Assembly: GCF_014132355.1 (NCBI RefSeq)
Contig: NZ_BLZO01000110.1
Span: forward strand, 1-64,000
DNA: 64,000 nucleotides
Reading direction: 5' to 3'
DNA from: Okeania sp. KiyG1
Lineage (GTDB): Bacteria; Cyanobacteriota; Cyanobacteriia; Cyanobacteriales; Microcoleaceae
Positions within the stretch are counted from its first letter, which is position 1, and each line of letters opens with the position of its first letter. The notes below the pieces were generated by a model. It made no database searches. It was not told where the DNA came from and worked only from the letters and a program-made list of their open reading frames with translations. Positions 48,353 to 57,396 of the stretch are shown one piece after another. The position numbers were made by a program, and so were the translations under genes.

Positions 48353-51300
48353 TTACAAATGCAATATTTTATGATAGTTAAAATTACGAAGTAGTTTAGT
48401 TGCTTGGTAACTATCCACTGGCTTTGAAAATAAATATCCTTGTCCTTTTTCACATTGAAGCTGCTTTAGTTGTTGCATTTGCTCTTGAGTTTCTATTCCT
48501 TCTGCAACGATCTCTAAGCCTAAATTATGAGCTAATGCAATGATGGCACTGACAATTTTTAATGACTGATCGGTAACATCCGAGTCTAATGGACTAACAA
48601 AAGAGCGGTCGATTTTTAGACTATTAATTGGGAATTGGTGTAGATAACTTAATGATGAATAACCTGTACCAAAGTCGTCAATTGATAATTTAATACTTCG
48701 ATTTTTCAATTGATTCAATACTGTGGTTGCTAAAATCACATTTTCCATAATCACTGTTTCGGTAATTTCAAGTTTCAAACAATTAGGTTTACAGTCTGTT
48801 GCTTGCAAAATTTCCTCAATTTCTTCTACTAAATTTGGTTGTGAAATTTGGTGACTAGAAAGATTAACACTCATGGTCAAATTGTAGTTAGGAAATTCAC
48901 AAGCAGAATTAAAAGCAGGGCAATTAGTATTGCATTTGCCATTGCCATTGCCATTGCCATTGCCATTTTTGACTTGAGAAAAACAGTTAGATGTTGAGAA
49001 TATTTCTTGAGTGTTATTGACTACAAACTGACAATTGTTTTCTTGATGTTTATGTCCAAAAAACTCTTGCTGCCAAATAGTTAATTGATGACAAGCAGCT
49101 CGTAATACCCACATTCCTAAAGGAACAATTAAACCAGTTTCTTCTGCTAGAGGAATAAACTGTCCTGGAGAAATCAAACCTTTAGTTGGATGTTGCCAAC
49201 GTATCAAAGCTTCAAAACCTGTAATTTTACCCGTAGATAAACAGACAATTGGCTGGTAATTTAAGATAAATTGAGAATTAGCTGGATCTTGTTTAATCAT
49301 TTCTACAGCTCGTCGGAGGTCATTTTCTAGCTCCAGCAAGGATATAGCTTGGTCGTGCATGATCAAATCAAATACTTCATGTCTGGCTTTACCAGACGCT
49401 TTAGCCCTATACATAGCAATGTCCGCATCTCGTAGTAAGTCTTCTGGACTGTTATAGACAGGACAAATAGCGGGATGATTTTTATCAGTATGATTAGCAA
49501 AATTTCCGCGACTGTGAACAATGCCAATACTAGCAGTAGTAAAAATTTCATGTCCTTCAATATAAATTGGTTTGGCAAGTTCTTGATTAATTTTATGAGC
49601 TACTCTGGCAGCATAGCTAATGTCTGGTGGATACTCTAATAATATTGTGAATTCGTCTCCTCCTAATCTCGCTAAAGTATCTGATGCTTTAATACAACTC
49701 CGCAGTATCTTAGCGATCGCTATTAATAGTCGATCTCCTATATAATGTCCCAAGCTGTCATTAATTACTTTAAACCGATCTAAATCAAGAAAAAGAACAA
49801 CAAACTCATAATCTAAATGTTGTCTAGACCGACGCAGTGCTTGCTCTAATCGATCGAATAATAAGGTACGGTTTGGTAAACCTGTCAGTGCATCATGAAG
49901 GGCGTCATGGAGCAGTTTTTGCTGTGCTTGTTTGCGTTGAGTGATATCTCTAATAATTATCTGCACTGCTGCCTCGTCATAATATGTATAGGGTATTCCA
50001 GTTATTTCGACATCTATAATTTCTCTATCCAGGGTAATTAACTTTTCTTCTTCTAAATGTGTTTGTTGTTTTTGGTTCTGAACTTTTTGTAGTCGCTGTT
50101 TCTCTACTTCTCTATAGTCTGGGTGAATAAATTTCCAGATCGATTGACCGATAATTTCTTTTGGATATTTTGCACCAAGTAAATGAGCGCCAGCAGTATT
50201 GATATAGACAATTTTTTCCATCCAAATGACTGATATCGCTGCTGGTGAATATTCTACTAAACGACGGTAACGTTTTTCGCTTTCTCGGAGTAACACTTCA
50301 GCTTGCTGACGTTCCAACTCTATTTGATGAGCTTTAATAAATTTTCCAATACCTTGAGCCATTAATTCAATAATTTCTTCTTCGTAGTATTCAAATTCTT
50401 TAGTTCTTGCTTGAGGAGATAAGAAACATAAAGTACCATAGATTTGATTATTTACAAATATTGGAGTACAAATATATACCTTGATTGGCATACTTTTTGC
50501 TTCTGAGGAATCTAACTCATAAATACAGACTGTTCTTTGTTCTTTAACTACTCTGTTACAAAACATATCGCATAAATTAAATTTTCTTCCTGGTACAAAA
50601 TAATCCTGTTTTGATTGTACAGCTCTAATCGTATATAATTCATCCTTGATTTCTCCAATAACACCAGTATCCGTGCCAAAAATTTCACAACCAGCTTGGA
50701 GATAATCAGCAAAAAGATCTTCTATATTATGATAATTACAAGTAGCAATTCTATGCAGTTGCTTCAGGCTAGAACTAAATTTCTCTAAAGCTTGGGATTT
50801 AATAAATAATTCTGCTTCCCAATGTAATCTTTCTGTAATATCTGTTTGAATACCAATAAAATGTGTTAAATGCTGTTGAGAATTGTAAACTGGTGCAAGG
50901 GAAAGTTCATTCCAAAAATAGGTGCCATCTTTCCGTATATTTTGCAAAATCACATGACATTCTTCACCATGTAAAATGGCATTTTTTAACTTAGAAATTG
51001 CTGGCTGATTTGTTAATTCTCCCTGTAAAAATCTACAATTTTTTCCAATTACTTCTTCAGTTTTATAACCTGTGATGCGATTAAAACTAGGATTAACATA
51101 AATAATGGGATTATCTGACTGAGTAGCATCAGCGATCACAATACCATTGTTACTGCCATCAATAGCTCGCTTCATCAGTTCCAAATGTTCCTCATTAGCA
51201 TGACGCTCAATGGTAGTTGCTAGAATATTGGCGATCGTTTCGAGAAAGTTTATTTCATCCTGAGTAAATTCTCGATATTTACAACTATGAACCCCCAAAA

Positions 51301-52489
51301 TACCCCATGCTTTATGAGTAAGACCGGAATCGGTTGTTCGGTCTGCTTTAACTTTCAAGTTAGGTATGATGATAGTAGCACCACTAACTATGTGATGGTT
51401 ATGTAGGAGAGGAGAACCTGAAAAGCTAGTTTCTACAGGCAAGTCTTTGATAATAACTGGTTTGTTAACAAAAAGAGTGTAACCAGCTTGAGACCTTTCT
51501 CTGGCAGTAGTAATTGTAGCTTTACCAACCAACCCTTTTTTCCAACCTACTCCAGCACGGAGGAGCAAAGCATTATTTCCTGGTAACAACTCTAGAATTT
51601 GGCTAAATTTTACATTTAAAGTTTTGGCAACTATGGTGGCGGCGGTATCAAGCAGTGTATGATAATCTGATGTTGCTACAGCTTTTTGCCCTAACAATGC
51701 TACTGCTGCTTGTTGACCTTGGCGAGATTTGAGGTGGTCTAAGAGTATATTTTCATTTACTTGCTTTTGCTTTTGCTCTGTAATATCTCGGTTAACTCCG
51801 ATCGTTGCAACTATCTGATGAGATTTATCTAGCATCGGCACAACTGTCGTTTCAGATACGCCTTCACTGCCATCTTTGCGAATAAAGTTTATTTCTCCTA
51901 CCCAGCGACCATCTTCCTTCACCTTCTTAAGAATTTGCTGAGTTAACACAGCAGCTTCTTGCGGTTTGTGTAAAAAAGCTGGAGTCTTACCCAAAACTTC
52001 AGTTTTGCTATAGCCAAACATTCTAGTTGCTGCTGGGTTCCAATCAATAATATGACCATTAATATCCGTAAGAATTACCCCATCATAGAGATTCTCAAAA
52101 GTTAAAGCTTGTCTTTTTAGTGACTGTTGGGCAAATTTGCGTTCTGAAATGTCCAAAAATATTGACAGTATTGCATTTTCCCCATTAAACTTTATGGAAT
52201 GCATTGATATCTTAGCCCAGAATGGTGTGCCATCTGCTTTTTTTAAGTACACTTCACGGTCGCGCACGACACCTCCTTGATGCAGATTTGCGAGCAACAA
52301 TTCACATTCTTGGGGATTGCAGTAAAAATCTGATTTGGGACAACCAATTAATTTTTGACCAGGTAGTCCAAAGGTAAATTCAAAGAGTTTGTTATGGAAC
52401 AGTATCACACAATCAACTGTACGGCTAATTACTATTGCTGCTGGCATTACTTCAGCAATATTCTTCCACAATTCTTCATTTTGTTTCAT
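48353..52489 (-). CDS. Multi-sensor diguanylate cyclase/phosphodiesterase with a LOV-type PAS domain
   Basis: 1378 residues controlling cyclic di-GMP. Order: PAS (about 5-115), PAS (125-240), GAF (265-430), LOV-type PAS (440-555), GAF (575-735), PAS (750-865), GGDEF (880-1045), EAL (1060-1370). The third PAS has GKNCRFLQG with Cys485 and RKDGTYFWNELSLAPV...GIQTDIT, the flavin-binding pattern of LOV photoreceptors. The cyclase motif RLGGDEF (about 943) and the EAL motif GFEALIRW (about 1091) with DDFGTGYSSLSYL are intact, so both activities are possible. An NGNGNGNGNG insertion from a TGCCAT hexamer repeat lies in the EAL domain. No transmembrane segment. The TAA stop lies in the end of a repeat element. 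Confidence 0.92.
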   Translation of the reverse strand: MKQNEELWKNIAEVMPAAIVISRTVDCVILFHNKLFEFTFGLPGQKLIGCPKSDFYCNPQECELLLANLHQGGVVRDREVYLKKADGTPFWAKISMHSIKFNGENAILSIFLDISERKFAQQSLKRQALTFENLYDGVILTDINGHIIDWNPAATRMFGYSKTEVLGKTPAFLHKPQEAAVLTQQILKKVKEDGRWVGEINFIRKDGSEGVSETTVVPMLDKSHQIVATIGVNRDITEQKQKQVNENILLDHLKSRQGQQAAVALLGQKAVATSDYHTLLDTAATIVAKTLNVKFSQILELLPGNNALLLRAGVGWKKGLVGKATITTARERSQAGYTLFVNKPVIIKDLPVETSFSGSPLLHNHHIVSGATIIIPNLKVKADRTTDSGLTHKAWGILGVHSCKYREFTQDEINFLETIANILATTIERHANEEHLELMKRAIDGSNNGIVIADATQSDNPIIYVNPSFNRITGYKTEEVIGKNCRFLQGELTNQPAISKLKNAILHGEECHVILQNIRKDGTYFWNELSLAPVYNSQQHLTHFIGIQTDITERLHWEAELFIKSQALEKFSSSLKQLHRIATCNYHNIEDLFADYLQAGCEIFGTDTGVIGEIKDELYTIRAVQSKQDYFVPGRKFNLCDMFCNRVVKEQRTVCIYELDSSEAKSMPIKVYICTPIFVNNQIYGTLCFLSPQARTKEFEYYEEEIIELMAQGIGKFIKAHQIELERQQAEVLLRESEKRYRRLVEYSPAAISVIWMEKIVYINTAGAHLLGAKYPKEIIGQSIWKFIHPDYREVEKQRLQKVQNQKQQTHLEEEKLITLDREIIDVEITGIPYTYYDEAAVQIIIRDITQRKQAQQKLLHDALHDALTGLPNRTLLFDRLEQALRRSRQHLDYEFVVLFLDLDRFKVINDSLGHYIGDRLLIAIAKILRSCIKASDTLARLGGDEFTILLEYPPDISYAARVAHKINQELAKPIYIEGHEIFTTASIGIVHSRGNFANHTDKNHPAICPVYNSPEDLLRDADIAMYRAKASGKARHEVFDLIMHDQAISLLELENDLRRAVEMIKQDPANSQFILNYQPIVCLSTGKITGFEALIRWQHPTKGLISPGQFIPLAEETGLIVPLGMWVLRAACHQLTIWQQEFFGHKHQENNCQFVVNNTQEIFSTSNCFSQVKNGNGNGNGNGKCNTNCPAFNSACEFPNYNLTMSVNLSSHQISQPNLVEEIEEILQATDCKPNCLKLEITETVIMENVILATTVLNQLKNRSIKLSIDDFGTGYSSLSYLHQFPINSLKIDRSFVSPLDSDVTDQSLKIVSAIIALAHNLGLEIVAEGIETQEQMQQLKQLQCEKGQGYLFSKPVDSYQATKLLRNFNYHKILHL
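48936..48967 (-). repeat. TGCCAT hexanucleotide repeat inside the EAL domain
   Basis: Five consecutive TGCCAT units code for alternating Asn and Gly. Length changes keep the frame, so the linker can vary without inactivating the protein. Confidence 0.85.
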
Positions 52490-53672
52490 AGCTTACTAAA
52501 CACCTATATTTTAACTTTTAAATTTTTTTATAAAGTTATTTTTAAATTATTGATTTATTTTAATTTTATTTTGATTTTATTTTGTAATTTTTTGGTTACT
52601 ATGTTACACTATTAATTTAAAATACAGCAGATTTCAGACTAATGTGGTACAATTGGCGGGCTAAATATTTTGTGCTTATGCGCTACCCTAATTCCCATCT
52701 ACCCTGATCCCTACTACTCCCTAAGACCATCAACATAAGTACCTCATAACGCGCGGAAACTGCTGTAATTAGCTATCCTTAATTATAAAAGTTACATTGA
52801 TTAGACGATCGAATCAAATAGCACCTGAAAAATTATCACACCCCGACCTAAACCTAATAATCATCTTGCGATCGATTGTTAATGTTACAACACAGATTTA
52901 ATTTTAATCTAAATAATTAAACTTTCCAGTAATTTGTAAATTTTTTTTAAGAGATTTTATGAAGATTTATGAATTGAAAAATGGGAAATTTAGGGGATAT
53001 TTAAAACATAAATGGTGGAGTTATCTATGTAAGCGATCGCTATCACAAAAAGGGAATAGGGAATAGGGAATAGTAATACCATTTCTCAAAAACTTTTCTA
53101 CATTTTGTTGAGTAGGGGACCCACCCCTAACCCCTCCCAGGAGGGGAAACTAGGGGAGTAGGGGAGTGGGGGAGAAGCAAAAATAAGAATAATTAACATT
53201 AACGCAAGGTGAAATTAGCATGCAAAGTGATTTTGTTTGTACCGATCAGTTGACAACTGAAGTACTGCCCAAGTATAGCAATAATGCATGGGAATTGGTA
53301 TAAACTGTTAAAGAGTTTTCGGTGCAATCCGTCAGGAAACAGGGTTTAGAAATGTTAAATACCTTAATGCGTAGCGCTATATCAGTTGTCACAAATAGTC
53401 AGCAACCGATCCGATGTGGAATAATAGGCTGAAATTATTGTATAGTCAATACTTTTTTCACTTCGCGCCTTCTGACTTTTGTACGTCGCCAATCCAGTGG
53501 CTCCCCTATCTGACTGACTTCCGTTAAATGGTATAACTACTTCTTCAAGTCGGTAGCGATCAAAAATTAGCCTTAGCATATAACTATAGCCTAGCTGAAA
53601 TACTTATATAAAATTTTAATAATTTTGTAAACAATAGTCATTATAAAATAGACAATTGAGTGGTATGAACCT
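52490..53672. other. Intergenic region without genes
   Basis: AT-rich leader of the GGDEF-EAL gene, GGGAATA heptamers (53053-53075), one copy of the CCCCTCC..GGAGGGG hairpin repeat (about 53110-53150), and AGGGGAGT tracts. A frame at 53382-53579 has no support. GCGATCGC at 53032-53039. Confidence 0.6.
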
Positions 53673-53868
53673 AAAAGTTATGCATAAATATAGTCATATA
53701 TAGCCAAATAATGCCAAATATCTTCGTTGATTTGTACAAAAGAGCTACTAAATATTTGACAAAATTTAATAACTCAAAGGCCAAAGATTTAATAGTATAA
53801 TGAAATTGGCTAATAATTCCAGACTAAATAAATAATCATAAAAATTCCTAAATGCTCCCATCCTAATA

Positions 53869-54105
53869 GTAAGCATTCAGCCGTCAGCCATCAGCTATCA
53901 GCTATCAGCTATTGTTTTTAATTTAGGATAAAAGCAATATTTAATTGTCTTAGTACAAAAGTTTGCTCCCTTGCCCTTAAAGTCAGTTGTTAATTTAAAC
54001 ACTGTCCTTAAGAAGAAAGTCTTGCTGCTGTTAACGCAGTTCCTCCGGGGGAGGCTAGCTGACAGCTAATAGCTGTTTGCGCAGCAGTCCGCAGGAAATG
54101 CTTAC
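53869..54105 (+). repeat. GTAAGCATT/AATGCTTAC element, copy 3, perfect 8-bp duplication
   Basis: GTAAGCATTCAGCCGTCAGCC...GCAGGAAATGCTTAC, 237 bp. TCCTAATA is duplicated at 53861-53868 and 54106-54113. Copy 1 of the host element has one TCCTAATA at this place (reverse complement near 18800-18807), so the empty site is in the window. Confidence 0.9.
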
Positions 54106-54133
54106 TCCTAATATAATTTTAACTCCTGGATTT

Positions 54134-55456
54134 ATGAAATTAGTTGAAAGACATATCCCATACAAAAAATTATCGGTTTTATGCTGAAATTGACAGATTA
54201 TATTTCTTGTCGAAAAATCTCTTAAACTCATGCTAATTATTTAGTTCATCAGTCTTGGATATTTGAAAAGATAAATAATTCCTATTATGACCTGCAAAAA
54301 ACACTCTCTACTCAACCAGACTATAAAGCAATGCCAGCTAAAGTCTCTCAACAAATCTTGATGATACGAGATAGAAACACCGAAAAGCTTTTTAGCAGCA
54401 AACGAAGTTTATAAACACCAAGCCATCAAAGTTTAAATCTCGTCCTCGTCTTCGGTGGATATAAAAATAAAGTAACGGGAAGAAATATTGTAGTTTATAT
54501 GATACAAGCTATCAGCAAGAAGCAATTAAAACAAGGAATTATTAATCCCAGTAAAACAAAGATTTATCTAAAAACTTTAGTACCTAATTCACAAATCAAA
54601 CAAGTTCGTATCATTCCTAGACTGAATCATTATGTAATTGAGGTCATTTATGAAGCGACAGAAAAACAATACGGGCTAGAAAAAAATCGTTGTGCCAGTA
54701 TTGATATAGGATTAAACAACTTAGCTAAATTTTCATGTCGGCGAGAGCCGAAACCTTTAATAAGCACCGGAATAAAACCCAAGAGTGATCAATGGCAGAC
54801 CCTTAAAATCTATCAATAAATACTATAATAAAGTCAAAAGCTTCCTACAATCTCAACTACAGGAAAATAGATCGAGTAAGAGGCTGAAAAAACTTATGTT
54901 AAAAAGAGAATTTAAAATCAACGATTACCTTCATAAATCATCTAGTAGTTTGATTATTAATACTTTGATTAATCAGAAAATAGGAACATTGATAATAGGG
55001 CACAATGAAGAGTGGAAACAGAAGATAAACTTAGGGAAAAGAAATAATCAAAATTTTGTATATGTCCCCTATAATAAGTTAATAGAAAAGTTATCTGATA
55101 AAGCCGAGATGGTAGGGATAGATTTCATTAATGGATAATGGATAATGGATAATTACCTCTGGTTAAAACCGAGAGGATTGAACATAAGGAAATATGATTT
55201 CTTTATTTTCCCCTTGTAGAGCGACAGCTCGCGGCGCAGCCAAGGGGAGGCGGAATTAGCTGAATTATTTAATTAATAATGATTAATGATTAATTATTCG
55301 GTAATAATTACAGAATCATCTTATACCTCAAAAGCGAGTTTTATAGATAATAATTTGATTCCAGTGTACAAGAAAGGTCAGAAAAATCAAGTCACCTTTT
55401 CAGGAAAAAGAGTAAAAAGAGGAATGCAATTGTACTGCAAGCATTGGATTAATTAA
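54134..55456 (+). pseudogene. tnpB: TnpB pseudogene, family B, copy 2
   Basis: Pieces in order: MKLVERHI (54134), broken by frameshifts; MIQAISKKQLKQGIINPSKTK to CASIDIGLNNLAKFSCRR (RuvC-I with Asp); MINGRPLKSINKYYNKVKSFL to MVGIDFING (RuvC-II region); then after the nested element VIITESSYTSKASFIDN...KKGQKNQVTFSGKR. Multiple frame changes plus an insertion: inactive. Confidence 0.8.
55124..55300 (-). repeat. Palindromic CGAA...TGAA element, copy 7 (reverse), with in-window empty site
   Basis: On the minus strand it follows TTAC and runs CGAATAATTAATCATT to CCATTAATGAA. The host copy at 17.8 kb reads AATTAC|ATCTATTCC with no insertion (junction 17796/17797). The interior holds the GTAGAGCGACAGCTCGCGGC segment also seen near 16711. 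Confidence 0.9.
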
Positions 55457-55699
55457 TGAGTTACGTGAACGGTTCTCTAAATATTATGAAAAAAGCAGCT
55501 CCCTTTTGTCTTTAACTATGGGATAGAAGAGCCAGTGCGTTGGACGAGTCCCCCGACTTAAAACAACTGGCGTGGTGTTGTAGTGCCTCCTCCGGAGGAG
55601 CTTTCCGTTTGTCATGCTACGCAAACGCTAACACGAGCGTCAGAGTAACACCTGCGCTCCGAAGGATATGTCATATTTGACTATATTTTTATGAACTAT

Positions 55700-57291
55700 T
55701 GAAATCTACTGTTTTTTAGCTAAACCGCCCTTGAACCTCACACCATAATTTTAAAGAGGAGTGTGAGATGAATCGGCGGCCGATTAATGGGTTCGATGCC
55801 CACTCAATTTGCATGCTATCCCAGCAAAAATCTTCGCCCTAGTTGAAAAACTTGTATTATGATATTGCAATAACCCTGGAAATTTTCCACTATGCGCACT
55901 GCCTACCAATATAAATTAAGGCCCAACAAAGAACAGTTAGCCACCATAGAATTGTGGTTAGAATTGTTGCGTCGGCAGTACAACTATAGGTTAGGCGAGC
56001 GGTTCTCATGGTGGTCAGAAAACCGTTGTCCAGTTAATGCCTGCCCCTTGATGATGCCAATTCCAAGACTCAGGGATAATCCAGATTATTACTCTCAAAA
56101 AAAAGATTTGGTCAATACCAAGGACAAGTTTCCTGAGTATAAGCTAATTCATTCTCAGGTCCTGCAAGATTGCATAAAACGGGTAAAACTTGCCTTTGAT
56201 AGATGGTTTAAGGCCGACAAAAATGGACAAAAATTAGGGAAACCAAGATTTAATGGAATTGGACGTTATCGCAGTTTTACTTATCCTCAAATCACACAAG
56301 ACTGCATAGAAGAAAATCAAATTAATTTGCCCAAAATAGGAAAGGTAAAGTTAATTCAACATCGTCCAATACCAGAAGGGTTTATGATTAAAACTGTGAC
56401 GATTAGTCGTAAAGCTGACGGTTATTATGTAACTTTATCCCTAGAAGACAAATCAGTTCCAGCTTTGACAACTAAAGTTGAACCTACATTAAAAAATACT
56501 CTCTTAATCGATATGGGGCTAAAAGAATTTTTAGTAACAAGTGAAGGAGAATCTGTCCCCATCCCTCAATACTATCGAAAATCTCAGCAGCGATTAAAGA
56601 CTTTGCAAAAACGTTTATCTCGTAAAAAGAAAAGTAGTAAAAGATGCTTAAAAGCTCTTCTAGCTGTAGCTAAACAACATAAAAAAGCGGATGCGACCCC
56701 GCGACGACGACAGCTCGCTTGCGGTCAGACCCCGCGACGACGCCAGCTCGCTTGCGGAATGCTGACCAAGAGAGGGAACGCGCACCAAGCAGTAGCCGAT
56801 AAACGTAAAGACTTTAATTTCAAAACAGCCAATGAATTGTTATCACTCATCTGAAGTTATAGCCCAGACGCGGAGCGGCGTGCCGGAGGCAAACTTAAAT
56901 ATCAAAGGGCAAGCATTGACTCGTTTGAGTAAATCAATTAACGATGCGATTTGGGGGTCAATTCCTGTCTATTTTGACTGTCAAAGCTCGAAATGCTGGA
57001 GGTGAAGACTATAGCAGTAAACCCCAAAAATACCACCCAAGACTGCTCAAATTGTGGGGAAAAAGTCCCGAAAGAATTATCCCAAAGAACTCATTCTTGT
57101 CCGCACTGCGGTATTGTCATAGACCGCGATGTGTTTGCGGAGCATGACCTAGGAAACGCAGCGATAAATATAAAAAATAGGGCGGTAGGGCCCAGACGTC
57201 TTTAAAGCACGCGCTTGCCCGACGGGATACCGGGGCTGCGAAACGAGAAGCCCACACAATTGGTGCCAGCGAGCGTGTGGGAGTATGTCAC
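55700..57291 (+). mobile_element. TnpB element (family C), copy 2
   Basis: Same ends as 8714-10145: left CCTCACACCATAA...GAGTGTGAG hairpin and GTTCGATGCCCA, right GGGAGTATGTCAC ending 57291. It starts exactly where the family B element ends. Confidence 0.75.
55892..57205 (+). pseudogene. tnpB: TnpB pseudogene (family C) with GC-rich in-frame insertions
   Basis: Closely similar to 8730-9959 at its start ([16 protein letters not shown]) and has AAA where that copy has a stop. After KQHKK a GC-rich insert (about 56688-56790, CGACGACGACAGCTCGCTTG type, partly duplicated) adds codons. Frames then shift near 56850. Short GC-rich inserts lie at about 56871-56891, replacing the RuvC-II His-Glu context, and at about 57128-57151 (DRD-VFAEHDLG-NAAIN) inside RuvC-III. 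It is inactive. Confidence 0.85.
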
Positions 57292-57396
57292 CTAGCTTAC
57301 TCTTCTATATTGATTGAATTGATAAGATATTGGATCAGATATATTCCTGAAAAAAATATCTAAAATGACAATGTAAACCTGGAGGACACCTGAACA

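Larger units (their letters stand above)
53673..55699 (+). mobile_element. Decayed TnpB element (family B), copy 2, with two nested insertions
   Basis: Begins AAAAGTTATGCATAAATATAG and ends TTTTTATGAACTAT, as copy 1 at 17391-18996. Two small elements are nested: 53869-54105 and 55124-55300. It abuts the next TnpB element directly at 55700. Confidence 0.78.
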
